Below are positions 8,383 to 17,983 of a stretch of DNA of 64,000 nt, piece by piece. The position numbers were made by a program, and so were the translations under genes. The notes beneath the pieces were generated by a model. The model worked only from the letters and a program-made list of their open reading frames with translations. It was not told the DNA's origin and made no database searches. This DNA comes from Ancalomicrobiaceae bacterium S20 (GTDB lineage Bacteria > Pseudomonadota > Alphaproteobacteria > Rhizobiales > Ancalomicrobiaceae). Each line of letters starts with the position of its first letter. Positions within the stretch are counted from its first letter, which is position 1. Location: contig CP158568.1 of assembly GCA_040269895.1 (NCBI GenBank), positions 4,616,001 to 4,680,000 of the forward strand, written 5' to 3'.

Positions 8383-9216
8383 ATGGACCAGGTCGTCGCG
8401 CCGACGTCCTATGACGAGTTGCAGTCCCGGCTGATCGAGCGGCTGCCGAACCTGCCGAAGCGGCTGCGGCAATGCGCGGAATTCGTGGCGGCGCATCCTG
8501 ACCGAATCTCGTTCGCGACCGTCGCGGAGGTCGCCGAGGCGGCCGGCGTGCAGCCCTCGGCGGTGGTGCGGTTCTGCCAGGAACTCGGCTTCAGCGGCTA
8601 TGGCCCGTTCCAACAGCTGTTCCGCGATCGGGTCGCCCGGCCGCTGCCGGACTATGCGACCCGGATCGCCGAGTTGCGCGCCATGGGGCGGGACAGTCCG
8701 CACGCGCTGCTGGTCGAGTTCGCCGAGGCCGGGCGCCTGTCGCTGCAGCAGCTCGTGCTGCAGGTCGGCGACGACCAGCTCAATGCCGCGGTCGCGGTGC
8801 TGGCCGCGGCGCGCACCATCCATGTCGTCGGCTATCGGCGGGCGTTTCCGGTCGCGGCCTATTTCGCCTATGTGCTCGAAAAGCTCGACGTTCCGGTGAT
8901 GCTGCATGCGGGAACCGCCGGTTTCGTGCCCGCGACCGCGATCCAGCCGGACGACGCGCTGCTCGCAATCACCTTCGCGCCCTATACCCAGGCGACCGTC
9001 GATCTCGCCGAGGCGGCCCTCAAGCGAGGTGCCAAGGTGGTCGGCATCACCGACTCGCTCGCCAGCCCCCTGCATCAGATTGGCGCGCTGGTGCTGCTGG
9101 CGTCCGAGGTGTCGGTCGGCGCGTTCCGGCCGCTGTCGGCGCCGCTGACGCTCGCCATGACGCTCGCCGTCTCGCTCGGCGGCGCGCGTGCGCCGAGGCC
9201 GGATCCGAGCGTCTGA
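8383..9216 (+). CDS. iolR: RpiR-family transcriptional regulator, probable IolR
   Basis: A 277-residue regulator with an N-terminal RpiR-type helix-turn-helix (about residues 10-85, recognition region QPSAVVRFCQELGFSGY) and a C-terminal SIS sugar-phosphate-binding domain (about 115-260). It stands just before, and in line with, the iol operon. In other Hyphomicrobiales an RpiR-type IolR represses inositol catabolism until an inositol catabolite is present; here the same role is inferred from context. The ATG at 8383 has GGGAGA upstream and is preferred over an in-frame codon at 8275. Matching half-sites before this gene and before iolG support direct control. The symbol is inferred from context. 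Confidence 0.85.
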   Translation: MDQVVAPTSYDELQSRLIERLPNLPKRLRQCAEFVAAHPDRISFATVAEVAEAAGVQPSAVVRFCQELGFSGYGPFQQLFRDRVARPLPDYATRIAELRAMGRDSPHALLVEFAEAGRLSLQQLVLQVGDDQLNAAVAVLAAARTIHVVGYRRAFPVAAYFAYVLEKLDVPVMLHAGTAGFVPATAIQPDDALLAITFAPYTQATVDLAEAALKRGAKVVGITDSLASPLHQIGALVLLASEVSVGAFRPLSAPLTLAMTLAVSLGGARAPRPDPSV

Positions 9217-9272
9217 ACGGGTCCCGCGCAAGGCCGGGTTCTCGATTGCCATTCCTCTGGATTTGGATTAGA

Positions 9273-9299
9273 CGTTCCATTTAAGAAGAATATGGAACG
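9273..9299. promoter_or_regulatory. Inverted repeat TTCCAT-N11-ATGGAA before the iol operon
   Basis: The arms cgttccat (9273-9280) and atggaacg (9292-9299) flank an 11-base AT-rich spacer, about 170 bases before iolG. The half-sites match those in front of the regulator gene, so this is a likely operator of the iol operon. Confidence 0.55.
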
Positions 9300-9467
9300 A
9301 CGCTCGGGCGAACCGCCTCGCGGCGAGCGCCGGCAGCGCCCCGTCTTCCAGGACGGACGGCGGTTGTCGGCGACGACCGATCGGCAGCACCGACATCCAA
9401 CGAGCGACGGACCCGATCCGGCCTCCACGCAGGACGGCCGATCACCAGGGCAGAGGGAGACGCAGCA

Positions 9468-10472
9468 GTGACCGTCAATTTCGCCGTTCTCGGCGCCGGC
9501 CGTATCGGCAAGGTGCATGCCCGCGCGATCGCCGGCAATCCGGATGCCCGCATCGTCGCCGTCACCGATGCGCTGCCGGCGGCGGCTGAAGCGCTCTCGG
9601 CTTCGACGGGGGCGGAGATCCGCTCGATCGAGGCGATCGCCAAGAGCGCCGACGTCGACGCGGTGGCGATCTGCACGCCGACCGACACGCATGCGGACCT
9701 GATCGAGCTGTTCGCGCGCGCCGGCAAGGCGATCTTCTGCGAGAAGCCGGTCGATCTGTCGCTCGCCCGCGTGCAGGCTTGCCTGAAGGTCGTCGACGAG
9801 ACGAAGGCGCCGCTGATGCTCGGCTTCAACCGGCGCTTCGATCCTGACTTCCGCGCCGTGAAGGCCGCGGTCGACCGCGGCGACATCGGCACGGTCGAGA
9901 TGGTGACGATCGTGTCGCGCGATCCGGCGCCGCCGCCGGTCGAATATATCGGCCGTTCGGGCGGCATCTTCCGTGACATGACGATCCACGATTTCGACAT
10001 GGCGCGCTGGCTGCTCGGCGAGGAGCCGGACACGGTGCTCGCCGCGGCCTCGGTGCTGGTCGATCCGGCGATCGGCACGGCCGGCGACTTCGACAGCGTC
10101 AACGTGATCCTGCGCACGGCCTCGGGCCGGCAGGCGGTGATCACCAACACGCGCCGCGCGGCTTACGGCTACGATCAGCGCATCGAGGTACTCGGCTCGC
10201 AGGGTGCGGTGTCGGCCGACAACACCCACCAGGCCAATATCCAGATCGCGACCGCCACGGGCTACGGCCGGCCGCCGCTGCTCGACTTCTTCATGACGCG
10301 CTATGTCGCGGCCTATGCCAACGAAATCGCGGCCTTCATCGCGGCGCTGCGCGACAAGACGCCGATGCCGGTCTCCGGCCATGACGGCCTGTTGGCGCTC
10401 GCGCTCGCCGAAGCCGCGCTGAAGTCGGTCGCCGAGGGTCGCGCGGTCACCGTCGCCGAAGTGACGGGCTGA
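9468..10472 (+). CDS. iolG: Inositol 2-dehydrogenase
   Basis: A 334-residue GFO/IDH/MocA-family oxidoreductase that oxidises myo-inositol to scyllo-inosose with NAD+, the first step of the pathway. The Rossmann motif GAGRIGKVHARAI is at the N-terminus. The active-site lysine motif CEKPVDLS lies in the middle, and GGIFRDMTIHDFDMARWLLG carries the family's catalytic Asp/His pair. The start codon is a GTG at 9468 with AGGGAGA upstream. It is the first gene of a tight five-gene operon; iolC begins 5 bases after its stop. Confidence 0.92.
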   Translation: MTVNFAVLGAGRIGKVHARAIAGNPDARIVAVTDALPAAAEALSASTGAEIRSIEAIAKSADVDAVAICTPTDTHADLIELFARAGKAIFCEKPVDLSLARVQACLKVVDETKAPLMLGFNRRFDPDFRAVKAAVDRGDIGTVEMVTIVSRDPAPPPVEYIGRSGGIFRDMTIHDFDMARWLLGEEPDTVLAAASVLVDPAIGTAGDFDSVNVILRTASGRQAVITNTRRAAYGYDQRIEVLGSQGAVSADNTHQANIQIATATGYGRPPLLDFFMTRYVAAYANEIAAFIAALRDKTPMPVSGHDGLLALALAEAALKSVAEGRAVTVAEVTG

Positions 10473-10477
10473 CCGCC

Positions 10478-12409
10478 ATGGCGAAGCCGCTCGACGTCAT
10501 CACCATCGGCCGCTCGTCGGTCGACCTCTACGGCGCGCAGGTCGGCGGCCGGCTCGAGGACATGCGGTCGTTCCAGAAATACGTCGGCGGCTCGCCCACC
10601 AACATGGCGACCGGCGCGGCACGGCTCGGGCTCAAATCCGCGCTGATCACCCGCGTCGGCGACGAACACATGGGCCGGTTCCTGCGCGAGGAACTGGCGC
10701 GCGAGGGCGTCGATGTGCGCGGTGTGGCGACCGACCCGGAGCGGCTGACCGCGCTCGTCATTCTCGGCATCCGTGACGACCGGCAGTTCCCGCTGATCTT
10801 CTATCGCGAGAACTGCGCCGACATGGCGCTGTGCGAGGCCGACATCGATCCGGCCTTCATCGCGGAGGCACGCGCGGTCGTCGCGACCGGCACGCACCTC
10901 AGCCATCCGCGGACCGAAGCCGCCGTGCTGAAGGCTCTCCGGCTCGCGCGCGAGACCGGTGCCCGCACGGCGCTCGACATCGACTACCGGCCGAATCTCT
11001 GGGGTCTTTCCGGCCACGGCGATGGCGAGAACCGGTTCATCGAGAGCGCGGCGGTCACCGCGCGGCTGCAGGCGCATCTGCATCTGTTCGACCTGATCGT
11101 CGGCACGGAAGAAGAGTTCCACATCGCCGGCGGCTCGACCGATACGATCGCCGCGCTCCGCGCCGTGCGCGCGCTGACGCCGGCGACGCTCGTCTGCAAG
11201 CGCGGCCCGATGGGCGCCAGCGCCTTTGCCGGGCCGATCCCCGACAGCCTCGACGCGGGCGAGGTCGGGCCGGGCTTCCCCGTGGAGGTCTTCAACGTGC
11301 TCGGCGCCGGCGACGGCTTCATGGCCGGGCTGCTGCGCGGCTGGCTCGACGACGAGCCTTGGCCGGTCACGCTCAAATACGCCAACGCCTGCGGCGCCTT
11401 CGCGGTCAGCCGGCACGGCTGCACGCCGGCGTATCCGAGCTGGGACGAGCTGCAGTTCTTCCTGAAGCGCGGCGTCGTCACGCCGGCGCTGCGCCACGAT
11501 CCGGCGCTCGAACAGATCCACTGGTCGACCAACCGGACGCGCGAATGGCCGGAAATGCGGGTGTTCGCCTTCGACCATCGCCGGCAGTTCGAGGATCTGC
11601 CGGGCTTCACGCCCGAGAAGGCCGGCGCGTTCAAGCTCCTGTGCCTGCAAGCGGTCGAGACGGTCGCGGCCGGGCGTACCGGCTACGGCCTGCTCTGCGA
11701 TGATCGGTTGGGTCGCGCGGCGTTGCAGCGGGCTGCCGGCAAGGGGCTCTGGATCGGCCGCCCGGCCGAGTGGCCCGGCTCGCGGCCGCTGACGCTGGAG
11801 CCCGATCTCGGTCCCGATTGTGGCGGCCTCGCCGAATGGCCGGCCGAGCACGTGGTCAAGGTGCTGTGCTTCTGCCATCCGGACGACGACGCGGCGACCT
11901 GGGAGGACCAGATCGCCACCGTCGAGCGGCTCTACACGAGTGCGCGGCGCAACGGTCTCGAGCTGCTGCTCGAAGTGATCCCGTCCAAGGTCGGGCCGGT
12001 CGACGACCGGACCACGGCGACGATCATCGAGCGCTTCTACGATCGCGGCATCTTCCCCGACTGGTGGAAGCTCGAGCCGCTCGAGACCGAAGCGGCCTGG
12101 GCGAATGCCTGCGCGGCGATCGCGCGCCACGATCCGCACTGCCGCGGCATCGTCGTGCTTGGGCTCGACGCGCCCGAGGTCGAGCTGATCCCGCGCCTCG
12201 AAGGCGCGGCCGCGCATGATCTGGTCAAGGGGTTTGCCGTCGGCCGGACGATCTGGGGCGCTTCCGCGCGCGCCTGGCTCCTCGGCGAGATCGACGACGC
12301 GACCGCCGTCGCGCAGATGGTCCAGAACTATGCGCGTCTCGCCGCCGTTTGGGACGGCGCGCGCCAACGCGCCGCCGCCTCCAGTGCTTCCGCCCCTGTT
12401 CCCGCCTGA
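10478..12409 (+). CDS. iolC: 5-dehydro-2-deoxygluconokinase fused to a DUF2090 domain
   Basis: A 643-residue two-domain protein. Residues 1 to about 330 form a PfkB-family sugar kinase (IolC), with GRSSVDLYG at the start and the ATP/anion-hole motif NVLGAGDGFMAGLL; it phosphorylates 5-dehydro-2-deoxygluconate. From about 340 to 630 follows a DUF2090 domain (FAFDHRRQFEDLPG, then VKGFAVGRTIWG) with a TIM-barrel aldolase-like character. In organisms with this fusion the second domain is thought to cleave the phosphorylated product in place of a separate IolJ aldolase, and no iolJ is seen here. It lies between iolG and iolD with gaps of 5 and 12 bases. Confidence 0.92.
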   Translation: MAKPLDVITIGRSSVDLYGAQVGGRLEDMRSFQKYVGGSPTNMATGAARLGLKSALITRVGDEHMGRFLREELAREGVDVRGVATDPERLTALVILGIRDDRQFPLIFYRENCADMALCEADIDPAFIAEARAVVATGTHLSHPRTEAAVLKALRLARETGARTALDIDYRPNLWGLSGHGDGENRFIESAAVTARLQAHLHLFDLIVGTEEEFHIAGGSTDTIAALRAVRALTPATLVCKRGPMGASAFAGPIPDSLDAGEVGPGFPVEVFNVLGAGDGFMAGLLRGWLDDEPWPVTLKYANACGAFAVSRHGCTPAYPSWDELQFFLKRGVVTPALRHDPALEQIHWSTNRTREWPEMRVFAFDHRRQFEDLPGFTPEKAGAFKLLCLQAVETVAAGRTGYGLLCDDRLGRAALQRAAGKGLWIGRPAEWPGSRPLTLEPDLGPDCGGLAEWPAEHVVKVLCFCHPDDDAATWEDQIATVERLYTSARRNGLELLLEVIPSKVGPVDDRTTATIIERFYDRGIFPDWWKLEPLETEAAWANACAAIARHDPHCRGIVVLGLDAPEVELIPRLEGAAAHDLVKGFAVGRTIWGASARAWLLGEIDDATAVAQMVQNYARLAAVWDGARQRAAASSASAPVPA

Positions 12410-12421
12410 GGTTTCGAGCCG

Positions 12422-14245
12422 ATGACGACCGTTCGACTGACTGCCGCGCAGGCGATGGTGCGGTATCTCTCCGTCCAGATGAACGAGGACGGCGTGCCGT
12501 TCCTCGCCGGCTGCTGGGCGATCTTCGGCCATGGCAATGTCGCCGCGATCGGCGAGGCGCTGCATGGCGTCCGCGACGTGTTCCCGACCTGGCGAGGCCA
12601 GAACGAACAGACGATGGCGCATGCCGCGATCGCCTATGCCAAGCAGCTCGGCCGCCGCCGCGCCATGATGGTGACCTCGTCGATCGGACCGGGCGCGACC
12701 AACATCGTCACCGCCGCCGCGCTCGCGCATGTGAACCGCCTGCCGATCCTGATCGTGCCCGGCGACGTGTTTGCCGGCCGCGGTCCTGATCCGGTGCTGC
12801 AGCAGATCGAGGACTTCGGCGACGGCACGGTCAGCGCCAACGACTGTTTCCGACCGGTCAGCCGCTATTTCGATCGCATTATGCGACCGGAGCAGCTTCT
12901 CGCCGCGCTGCCGCGCGCGCTGGCGACCCTGACCGATCCGGCCGATTGCGGGCCGGTGACGCTCGCCTTCTGTCAGGACGTGCAGGCCGAGGCGTTCGAC
13001 TGGCCCGAGGCCTTCTTCGAGCCGCGTGTCTGGCGGCAGCGGCGCGTGCGGCCGGACACGGCGGAGCTCGACGCGGTCGCGGCGGCGATCCGCGCTGCGT
13101 CGAAGCCGGTGATCGTCGCGGGCGGCGGCGTGCATTATTCCGGCGCGACGGCCGAACTCGCCCGTTTCGCCGAGGCACACGGCATTCCGGTCGTGGAAAC
13201 CCAAGCCGGCAAATCATCGCTCCCCTGGGATCATCCGCTGAACCTCGGGCCGATCGGCGTGACGGGATCGTCGTCGGCCAACGCGGCGGCCGCCGAGGCG
13301 GATCTGGTGATCGGCGTCGGTACGCGGTTCCAGGATTTCACCACGGGCTCGTGGGCGCTGTTCCGGCGGCCGGGGCGCAAGCTCGTCAGCATCAATGTGG
13401 CGGCCTACGACGCGGTCAAGCATGGCGCGCTGCCGCTGCAGGCCGATGCGCGCGTCGCGCTCGGCGAACTCGATGCCGCGCTCGGCGATCATCGTTTCGC
13501 ACAGCCCCCGGCGTCGCTGAAGGCGGACTGGTTCGCCGCCGTCGATCCGCTGACCGCCGTGCCGGCCGACGGCAACCAGCTTCCGACCGACCAGCAGGTG
13601 ATCGGCGCTGTCCAGCGCGCGAGCCACCGCGACACGGTGGTCATGTGCGCGGCCGGCACCATGCCGGGCGAGCTGCACAAACTCTGGAAATCGCCGCGGC
13701 CGGGCGGCTACCACATGGAATACGGCTACTCCTGCATGGGCTACGAGATCGCCGGCGCCATGGGTATCAAGATGGCCGAGCCGGACCGCGACGTCGTCTG
13801 CATGCTCGGCGACGGCAGCTACCTGATGGCCAATTCCGAGCTGGTGACCGCGGCGATGATGGGCATCGCCTTCACGGTCGTCGTCACCGACAACCGCGGC
13901 TTCGGCTGCATCAACCGCCTGCAGCGGGCGACGGGGGGCGCGGAGTTCAACAATCTGCTCGCCCACACCGTCCACGAGACACTGCCGGCGATCGATTTCG
14001 CCGCCCATGCGGCTTCGCTCGGGGCGCAGGCGGTCAAGGTCGGCTCTGTCGCGGAGCTCGAACGCGCGCTCGCCGGTCGCAGGCAAGCGACCGGGCCCTA
14101 TGTGATCGTGATCGACACCGACCCCTATCCGTCGACGCCGCATGGCGGCCACTGGTGGGATGTGGCGGTGCCGGAAGTCTCCACGCGCCGCGAGGTGCGC
14201 GATGCGCGCGCGGCTTACGAAAACGAACGCGGGAACCGGTCATGA
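12422..14245 (+). CDS. iolD: 3D-(3,5/4)-trihydroxycyclohexane-1,2-dione hydrolase
   Basis: A 607-residue thiamine-diphosphate enzyme that opens the ring of the diketone made by IolE, giving 5-deoxy-glucuronate. It has the three-domain layout of acetolactate-synthase-like enzymes. The N-terminal PYR domain holds the catalytic glutamate in [13 protein letters not shown], and the C-terminal domain carries the ThDP motif [12 protein letters not shown] with [12 protein letters not shown]. Its stop overlaps the iolE start as ATGA, indicating translational coupling. Length and motifs are normal for IolD. Confidence 0.94.
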   Translation: MTTVRLTAAQAMVRYLSVQMNEDGVPFLAGCWAIFGHGNVAAIGEALHGVRDVFPTWRGQNEQTMAHAAIAYAKQLGRRRAMMVTSSIGPGATNIVTAAALAHVNRLPILIVPGDVFAGRGPDPVLQQIEDFGDGTVSANDCFRPVSRYFDRIMRPEQLLAALPRALATLTDPADCGPVTLAFCQDVQAEAFDWPEAFFEPRVWRQRRVRPDTAELDAVAAAIRAASKPVIVAGGGVHYSGATAELARFAEAHGIPVVETQAGKSSLPWDHPLNLGPIGVTGSSSANAAAAEADLVIGVGTRFQDFTTGSWALFRRPGRKLVSINVAAYDAVKHGALPLQADARVALGELDAALGDHRFAQPPASLKADWFAAVDPLTAVPADGNQLPTDQQVIGAVQRASHRDTVVMCAAGTMPGELHKLWKSPRPGGYHMEYGYSCMGYEIAGAMGIKMAEPDRDVVCMLGDGSYLMANSELVTAAMMGIAFTVVVTDNRGFGCINRLQRATGGAEFNNLLAHTVHETLPAIDFAAHAASLGAQAVKVGSVAELERALAGRRQATGPYVIVIDTDPYPSTPHGGHWWDVAVPEVSTRREVRDARAAYENERGNRS

Positions 14246-15141
14246 TCCTCTATGGCACCAATCCCATCGCCTGGTCGAATGACGACGATCAGAGCCTCGG
14301 CGCCGACATCAGCCTGGCGCAGTGCCTGGACGAGGCGAAGGCGATCGGCTTCGACGGCATCGAGAAGGGCCACAAGCTGCCGACCACGCCCGAGGGCATC
14401 GCGCGCGAGCTCGGTGGCCGCGGCCTGAAATACGTCTCCGGCTGGCACTCGCTGAACCTCCTGAAGAACAGCATCGAGGACGAGAAGGCGGCGATGAAGC
14501 CGTTCCTCGACCTGCTCAACGCCGTCGGCTCGAAGGTGATCATCACCTGCGAGACGTCGAACGCGATCCATGGCAACGACGCGGTCGGGCTCGCCGACAA
14601 GCCGGTGCTGAATATGGTCGACTGGCCGGCCTTCGGCGCCGGCGTCGAGGCGCTGGCGGCCTTCGCGGCTGAGCACGGCATCACGCTCGTCTACCACCAC
14701 CACATGGGCACGATCGTCGAGACGCCGGAGGAGATCGACCTGTTCATGACCCACACGGGTCCGCACACGCATCTCCTGTTCGACACCGGCCATTGCTTCT
14801 TCGGTGGCGGCGACCCGGCGGTGGTCGCGGCCAAACACATGGCGCGCGTGAAGCACATCCACGCCAAGAACGTGCGGCCGTCGGTCATGGCCGAGGTGAA
14901 GGCCGGCAACCTGTCGTTCCTCGAGGGCGTGCGGCGCGGCGTGTTCACCGTGCCGGGCGACGCCGAGGGTGGCGTCGATTTCGTGCCGGTGCTCGCGACG
15001 GCGGCCAATCACGGTTACCAGGGCTGGCTGGTCATCGAGGCCGAGCAGGATCCGGCGGTGCGCAATCCGTTCGAGTACCAGAGCCTCGGCCTCGCCTCGC
15101 TCAAGGGTTTTGCGCGCGAAGCCGGCCTCGATCGGGCCTGA
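14242..15141 (+). CDS. iolE: Inosose dehydratase
   Basis: A 299-residue TIM-barrel protein of the xylose-isomerase-like family that dehydrates scyllo-inosose to the diketone substrate of IolD. The opening [16 protein letters not shown] is characteristic of IolE. Metal-binding barrel motifs are visible in [27 protein letters not shown] and VKHIHAKNV. The ATG at 14242 overlaps the iolD stop by four bases, so translation is coupled; iolB follows 14 bases after its stop. Confidence 0.93.
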   Translation: MILYGTNPIAWSNDDDQSLGADISLAQCLDEAKAIGFDGIEKGHKLPTTPEGIARELGGRGLKYVSGWHSLNLLKNSIEDEKAAMKPFLDLLNAVGSKVIITCETSNAIHGNDAVGLADKPVLNMVDWPAFGAGVEALAAFAAEHGITLVYHHHMGTIVETPEEIDLFMTHTGPHTHLLFDTGHCFFGGGDPAVVAAKHMARVKHIHAKNVRPSVMAEVKAGNLSFLEGVRRGVFTVPGDAEGGVDFVPVLATAANHGYQGWLVIEAEQDPAVRNPFEYQSLGLASLKGFAREAGLDRA

Positions 15142-15155
15142 GGGGAGGGCGTCCC

Positions 15156-15953
15156 ATGTCGAAGCTCCTGGTGAAGCCGTCGAGCACGACCGGCAAGGTC
15201 CATGACATCACGCCGACCTCGGCCGGCTGGACCTATGTCGGGTTCGAACTCCACCGTCTCGCGCCGGGCGAGACCGCGACCGGGTCGCTCGGCGCGGACG
15301 AAGCGATCCTGGTCGTGGTCGAGGGCAAGGCCGCGATCACCGCGGCGGGCCAGGACTGGGGTGTGCTCGGCGACCGGATGAATGTGTTCGAGAAGACGCC
15401 GCCGCATGCGCTCTACCTCCCGAACGGCAGCGACTGGCGGGCCATCGCCGAGACCGCGCTGACGCTCGCCGTCTGCAAGGCGCCGGGCAAGGGCGGCCAC
15501 GCCGCGCGCCGGCTCGGGCCCGAGGGCATCACGCTGACGCAGCGCGGCACCGGCTCGAACACGCGCTGGATCAACAACATCGCGATGGAGGCCGAGGACG
15601 TCGCCGACAGCCTGCTGGTCACGGAGGTGTTCACGCCGGCCGGCAACTGGTCGTCCTACCCGTCGCATCGCCACGACGAGGACCGGTTTCCCGAGATCAC
15701 CTATCTCGAGGAGACCTATTATCACCGCCTGAACCCGCCGCAGGGCTTCGCGGTCCAGCGCGTCTACACCGAGGACGGGTCGCTCGACGAGACGATCGCG
15801 GCGAAGAACCACGACGTGGTTCTGGTGCCGCGCGGCCACCACCCTTGCGGCGCGCCGCATGGTTATGAGCTCTATTATCTCAACGTGATGGCGGGACCCT
15901 TGCGGAAATGGCGGTTCATCGCCGATCCGGATCACGCCTGGTTGATGGGGTGA
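15156..15953 (+). CDS. iolB: 5-deoxy-glucuronate isomerase
   Basis: A 265-residue bicupin protein that converts 5-deoxy-glucuronate to 5-dehydro-2-deoxygluconate, the IolC substrate. The metal-binding cupin residues sit in SYPSHRHDED and in the later GHHPCGAPHGYELYYLNVMAG segment, both typical of IolB. A strong GGGGAGGG precedes the ATG at 15156. It is the last gene of the operon. No intrinsic terminator is evident in the 70 bases before the next gene, and no iolA or inositol transporter follows. Confidence 0.93.
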   Translation: MSKLLVKPSSTTGKVHDITPTSAGWTYVGFELHRLAPGETATGSLGADEAILVVVEGKAAITAAGQDWGVLGDRMNVFEKTPPHALYLPNGSDWRAIAETALTLAVCKAPGKGGHAARRLGPEGITLTQRGTGSNTRWINNIAMEAEDVADSLLVTEVFTPAGNWSSYPSHRHDEDRFPEITYLEETYYHRLNPPQGFAVQRVYTEDGSLDETIAAKNHDVVLVPRGHHPCGAPHGYELYYLNVMAGPLRKWRFIADPDHAWLMG

Positions 15954-16023
15954 CGGGGTGACGCTGCGTCCGTGCCGTGTGACGCTTGCGCGACATGATC
16001 TCCTACCTGCATGAGGGTCTTCC

Positions 16024-16650
16024 ATGCTGAATCGGATCGGTGCGCTTCTCGTCTGTGGCTTGACCGCCTTGGCCCTGATCGTCGGCGATGCGACGGCGAA
16101 GGATCATGCCAAGATCGCGCCGATCACCGACGCGCGCGGCCCGGCCGGCGCGACCGTTGTGCTCGTGCGCCATGCCGAGAAGCCGGACGCCGGGCCGGGT
16201 CTCTCGCCGGCGGGCGAGGTCCGGGCCCGGAACTACGCCGATTATTTCCGCCGCTTTCAGGTCGACGGCCGGCCGCTCACTTTCGATACGCTGGTCGCCA
16301 CCGCCGACAGCAAGAACAGCGCGCGGCCGCGCCTGACCATCACGCCGCTGTCGCAGGCGCTCGGCCTGCCGATCGAGCACGGTTTCGCCAATGCCGACGT
16401 GGCGGGCATGGTGCGCTGGCTCGGAGAGACCCAGCAGGGCCGGACGGTGCTGATTTCCTGGCACCACGGCATGATGCCGACGCTGCTGGCCAATCTCGGG
16501 GTCGAGGTGGCGCCGCTGATCCCGGGCGGCAAATGGCCGGGCGCGGTGTTCGACTGGGTGATCGTGCTGAAGTTCGACGCGCAAGGAAAGGTCGCCGACG
16601 CGCGCCGGATCGTCGAGCCGGCGGCGGTGGGTCAGGCAAAGGGCAACTGA
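16024..16650 (+). CDS. Exported histidine-phosphatase-family protein
   Basis: A 208-residue protein with a signal peptide (about residues 1-25). Its mature part begins with the histidine phosphatase motif VVLVRHAEKP, whose histidine is the phospho-acceptor; a second conserved histidine lies in ISWHHGMMP. Members hydrolyse phosphate esters or phosphohistidine, and some exported ones act on envelope substrates; the substrate here is unknown. It starts 70 bases after iolB on the same strand but has no link to inositol use. The ATG at 16024 has GAGGGTC upstream. Confidence 0.8.
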   Translation: MLNRIGALLVCGLTALALIVGDATAKDHAKIAPITDARGPAGATVVLVRHAEKPDAGPGLSPAGEVRARNYADYFRRFQVDGRPLTFDTLVATADSKNSARPRLTITPLSQALGLPIEHGFANADVAGMVRWLGETQQGRTVLISWHHGMMPTLLANLGVEVAPLIPGGKWPGAVFDWVIVLKFDAQGKVADARRIVEPAAVGQAKGN

Positions 16651-16709
16651 GCCCGAGCAGTCCAAAGACCGGAGGGACTGACGCAGCAGCGCATCGGGCG
16701 TCAGAAAAC

Positions 16710-16786
<77 letters not shown>

Positions 16787-17074
16787 ATGCGCTCCGCATA
16801 GCATGATTCAATCCGGCTTGCGAGATCGGCCCGGCGGGTCTCGCGGCTCGGTTTCGGCTGCTGTTTCAGCGCGGCGGTCCTGCCATCGTCGTGCTTCACA
16901 GATCCGTCGCGGCGCGGCCACAATGGTCCCGGAGCCAGCCACAATGTCGGCCGGCCGAGGTGGAACCTTGTTGCCGGAGCGTCGGTTCGCCGGCGCATCG
17001 CGGTTGCGCGGGCATGCGCGACCCGGTGCCGGGACCGGGAGATTTGGGGGCGATCGGTGATCGCGAAGGGGCCA

Positions 17075-17983
17075 ATGTCGGAGCCGGGATACCGCCGCGG
17101 GGCTCGGCTCGCCGGCGTGCGTCCGGTCGCGGCGCTCGGTCGCGCGCGCCGCCGGCTGCTCGGCTGTGCTATCGTCCTCCTGTGCTTTGGTGTGTTGTGC
17201 TGCGTTTTGGACTCGGCCGGCGCGGAGCCCGTGCGCGCCGATCCGCGCTGCCTCGGGGCGATCGAGCCCGAGCCCGTGCGGATCGCGGCCGCGCTCGGGG
17301 CTGATACGGTGCGGCTCGGCGACGGGCGTGTCGTGCGGCTCGCGGGGATCGTGGGGCCGAGGCCGCCGCTCGCGGGGCGTGGCCGGGACCTCGATCTCGG
17401 AGAACTCTCCGAGACGGCACGCGCCCGGCTCGCCGCGCTCGCCTCCGATTGGGAATTCTCGCTGGCGGGGCGCGGCACCGACCGGCATGGCCGGACGGTC
17501 GGGCATCTCGTCCGGGTGGTCGATCGCGTCTCGCTTGCCGCCACGCTGGTCGGCGAGGGGCTCGCGAAGGTCGTGCCGGACGGCGATGCCTGTGCGCGCG
17601 GGCATCTCGATCTTGAAGCGCGGGCGCGCGCGGCGGAACGCGGGCTCTGGCGCGAAGCCGCGCTGAAGCCGTTTGCCGCGGTCGACCACGGGCTCGCGGG
17701 CGAACAGGGAAGCTATGCGATCGTGGAGGGGCGGGTCGTCTCGGTGGGACGTTCGGGAACCCGAACCTATCTCAATTTCGGTACGGATTTACGGCGTGAC
17801 TTCGCGGTTGTCATCGACGATAAGAGCCGGGCCGCGATCGAGGCGGCCGGCTTCGGACCGGCGAAACTCGACGGCAAGACGATCCGGGTCCGTGGTCTGG
17901 TGACGGCGCTCGATCCCTCGGGGCGAGATGGCGCCCGCATCGCGATCACGATGCCGGAACAGATCGAATGGGTGAAGCGGTGA
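17075..17983 (+). CDS. Membrane-anchored thermonuclease-fold (SNase-like) protein
   Basis: A 302-residue protein with an N-terminal hydrophobic segment (about residues 28-45), so it is exported or anchored. A staphylococcal-nuclease-like domain follows (about 75-195). By eye, ADTVRLGDGRVVRLAGIVG aligns with the nuclease core and GTDRHGRTVGHLV with the segment holding its second catalytic arginine. The position of the catalytic glutamate seems to be an arginine (IVGPRPP in place of VDTPE), so catalysis may be lost. The ATG at 17075 has AAGGGG seven bases upstream; a GTG at 17057 is the alternative. The 3' end overlaps the following M48 gene by 16 bases. Confidence 0.75.
   Translation: MSEPGYRRGARLAGVRPVAALGRARRRLLGCAIVLLCFGVLCCVLDSAGAEPVRADPRCLGAIEPEPVRIAAALGADTVRLGDGRVVRLAGIVGPRPPLAGRGRDLDLGELSETARARLAALASDWEFSLAGRGTDRHGRTVGHLVRVVDRVSLAATLVGEGLAKVVPDGDACARGHLDLEARARAAERGLWREAALKPFAAVDHGLAGEQGSYAIVEGRVVSVGRSGTRTYLNFGTDLRRDFAVVIDDKSRAAIEAAGFGPAKLDGKTIRVRGLVTALDPSGRDGARIAITMPEQIEWVKR

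Noticed and set aside
10313-13204. A 963-codon frame antisense to the iol operon
   Set aside because: Composition is that of a shadow frame (Arg/Asp/His-rich), there is no start signal, and iolC and iolD on the other strand are unambiguous.
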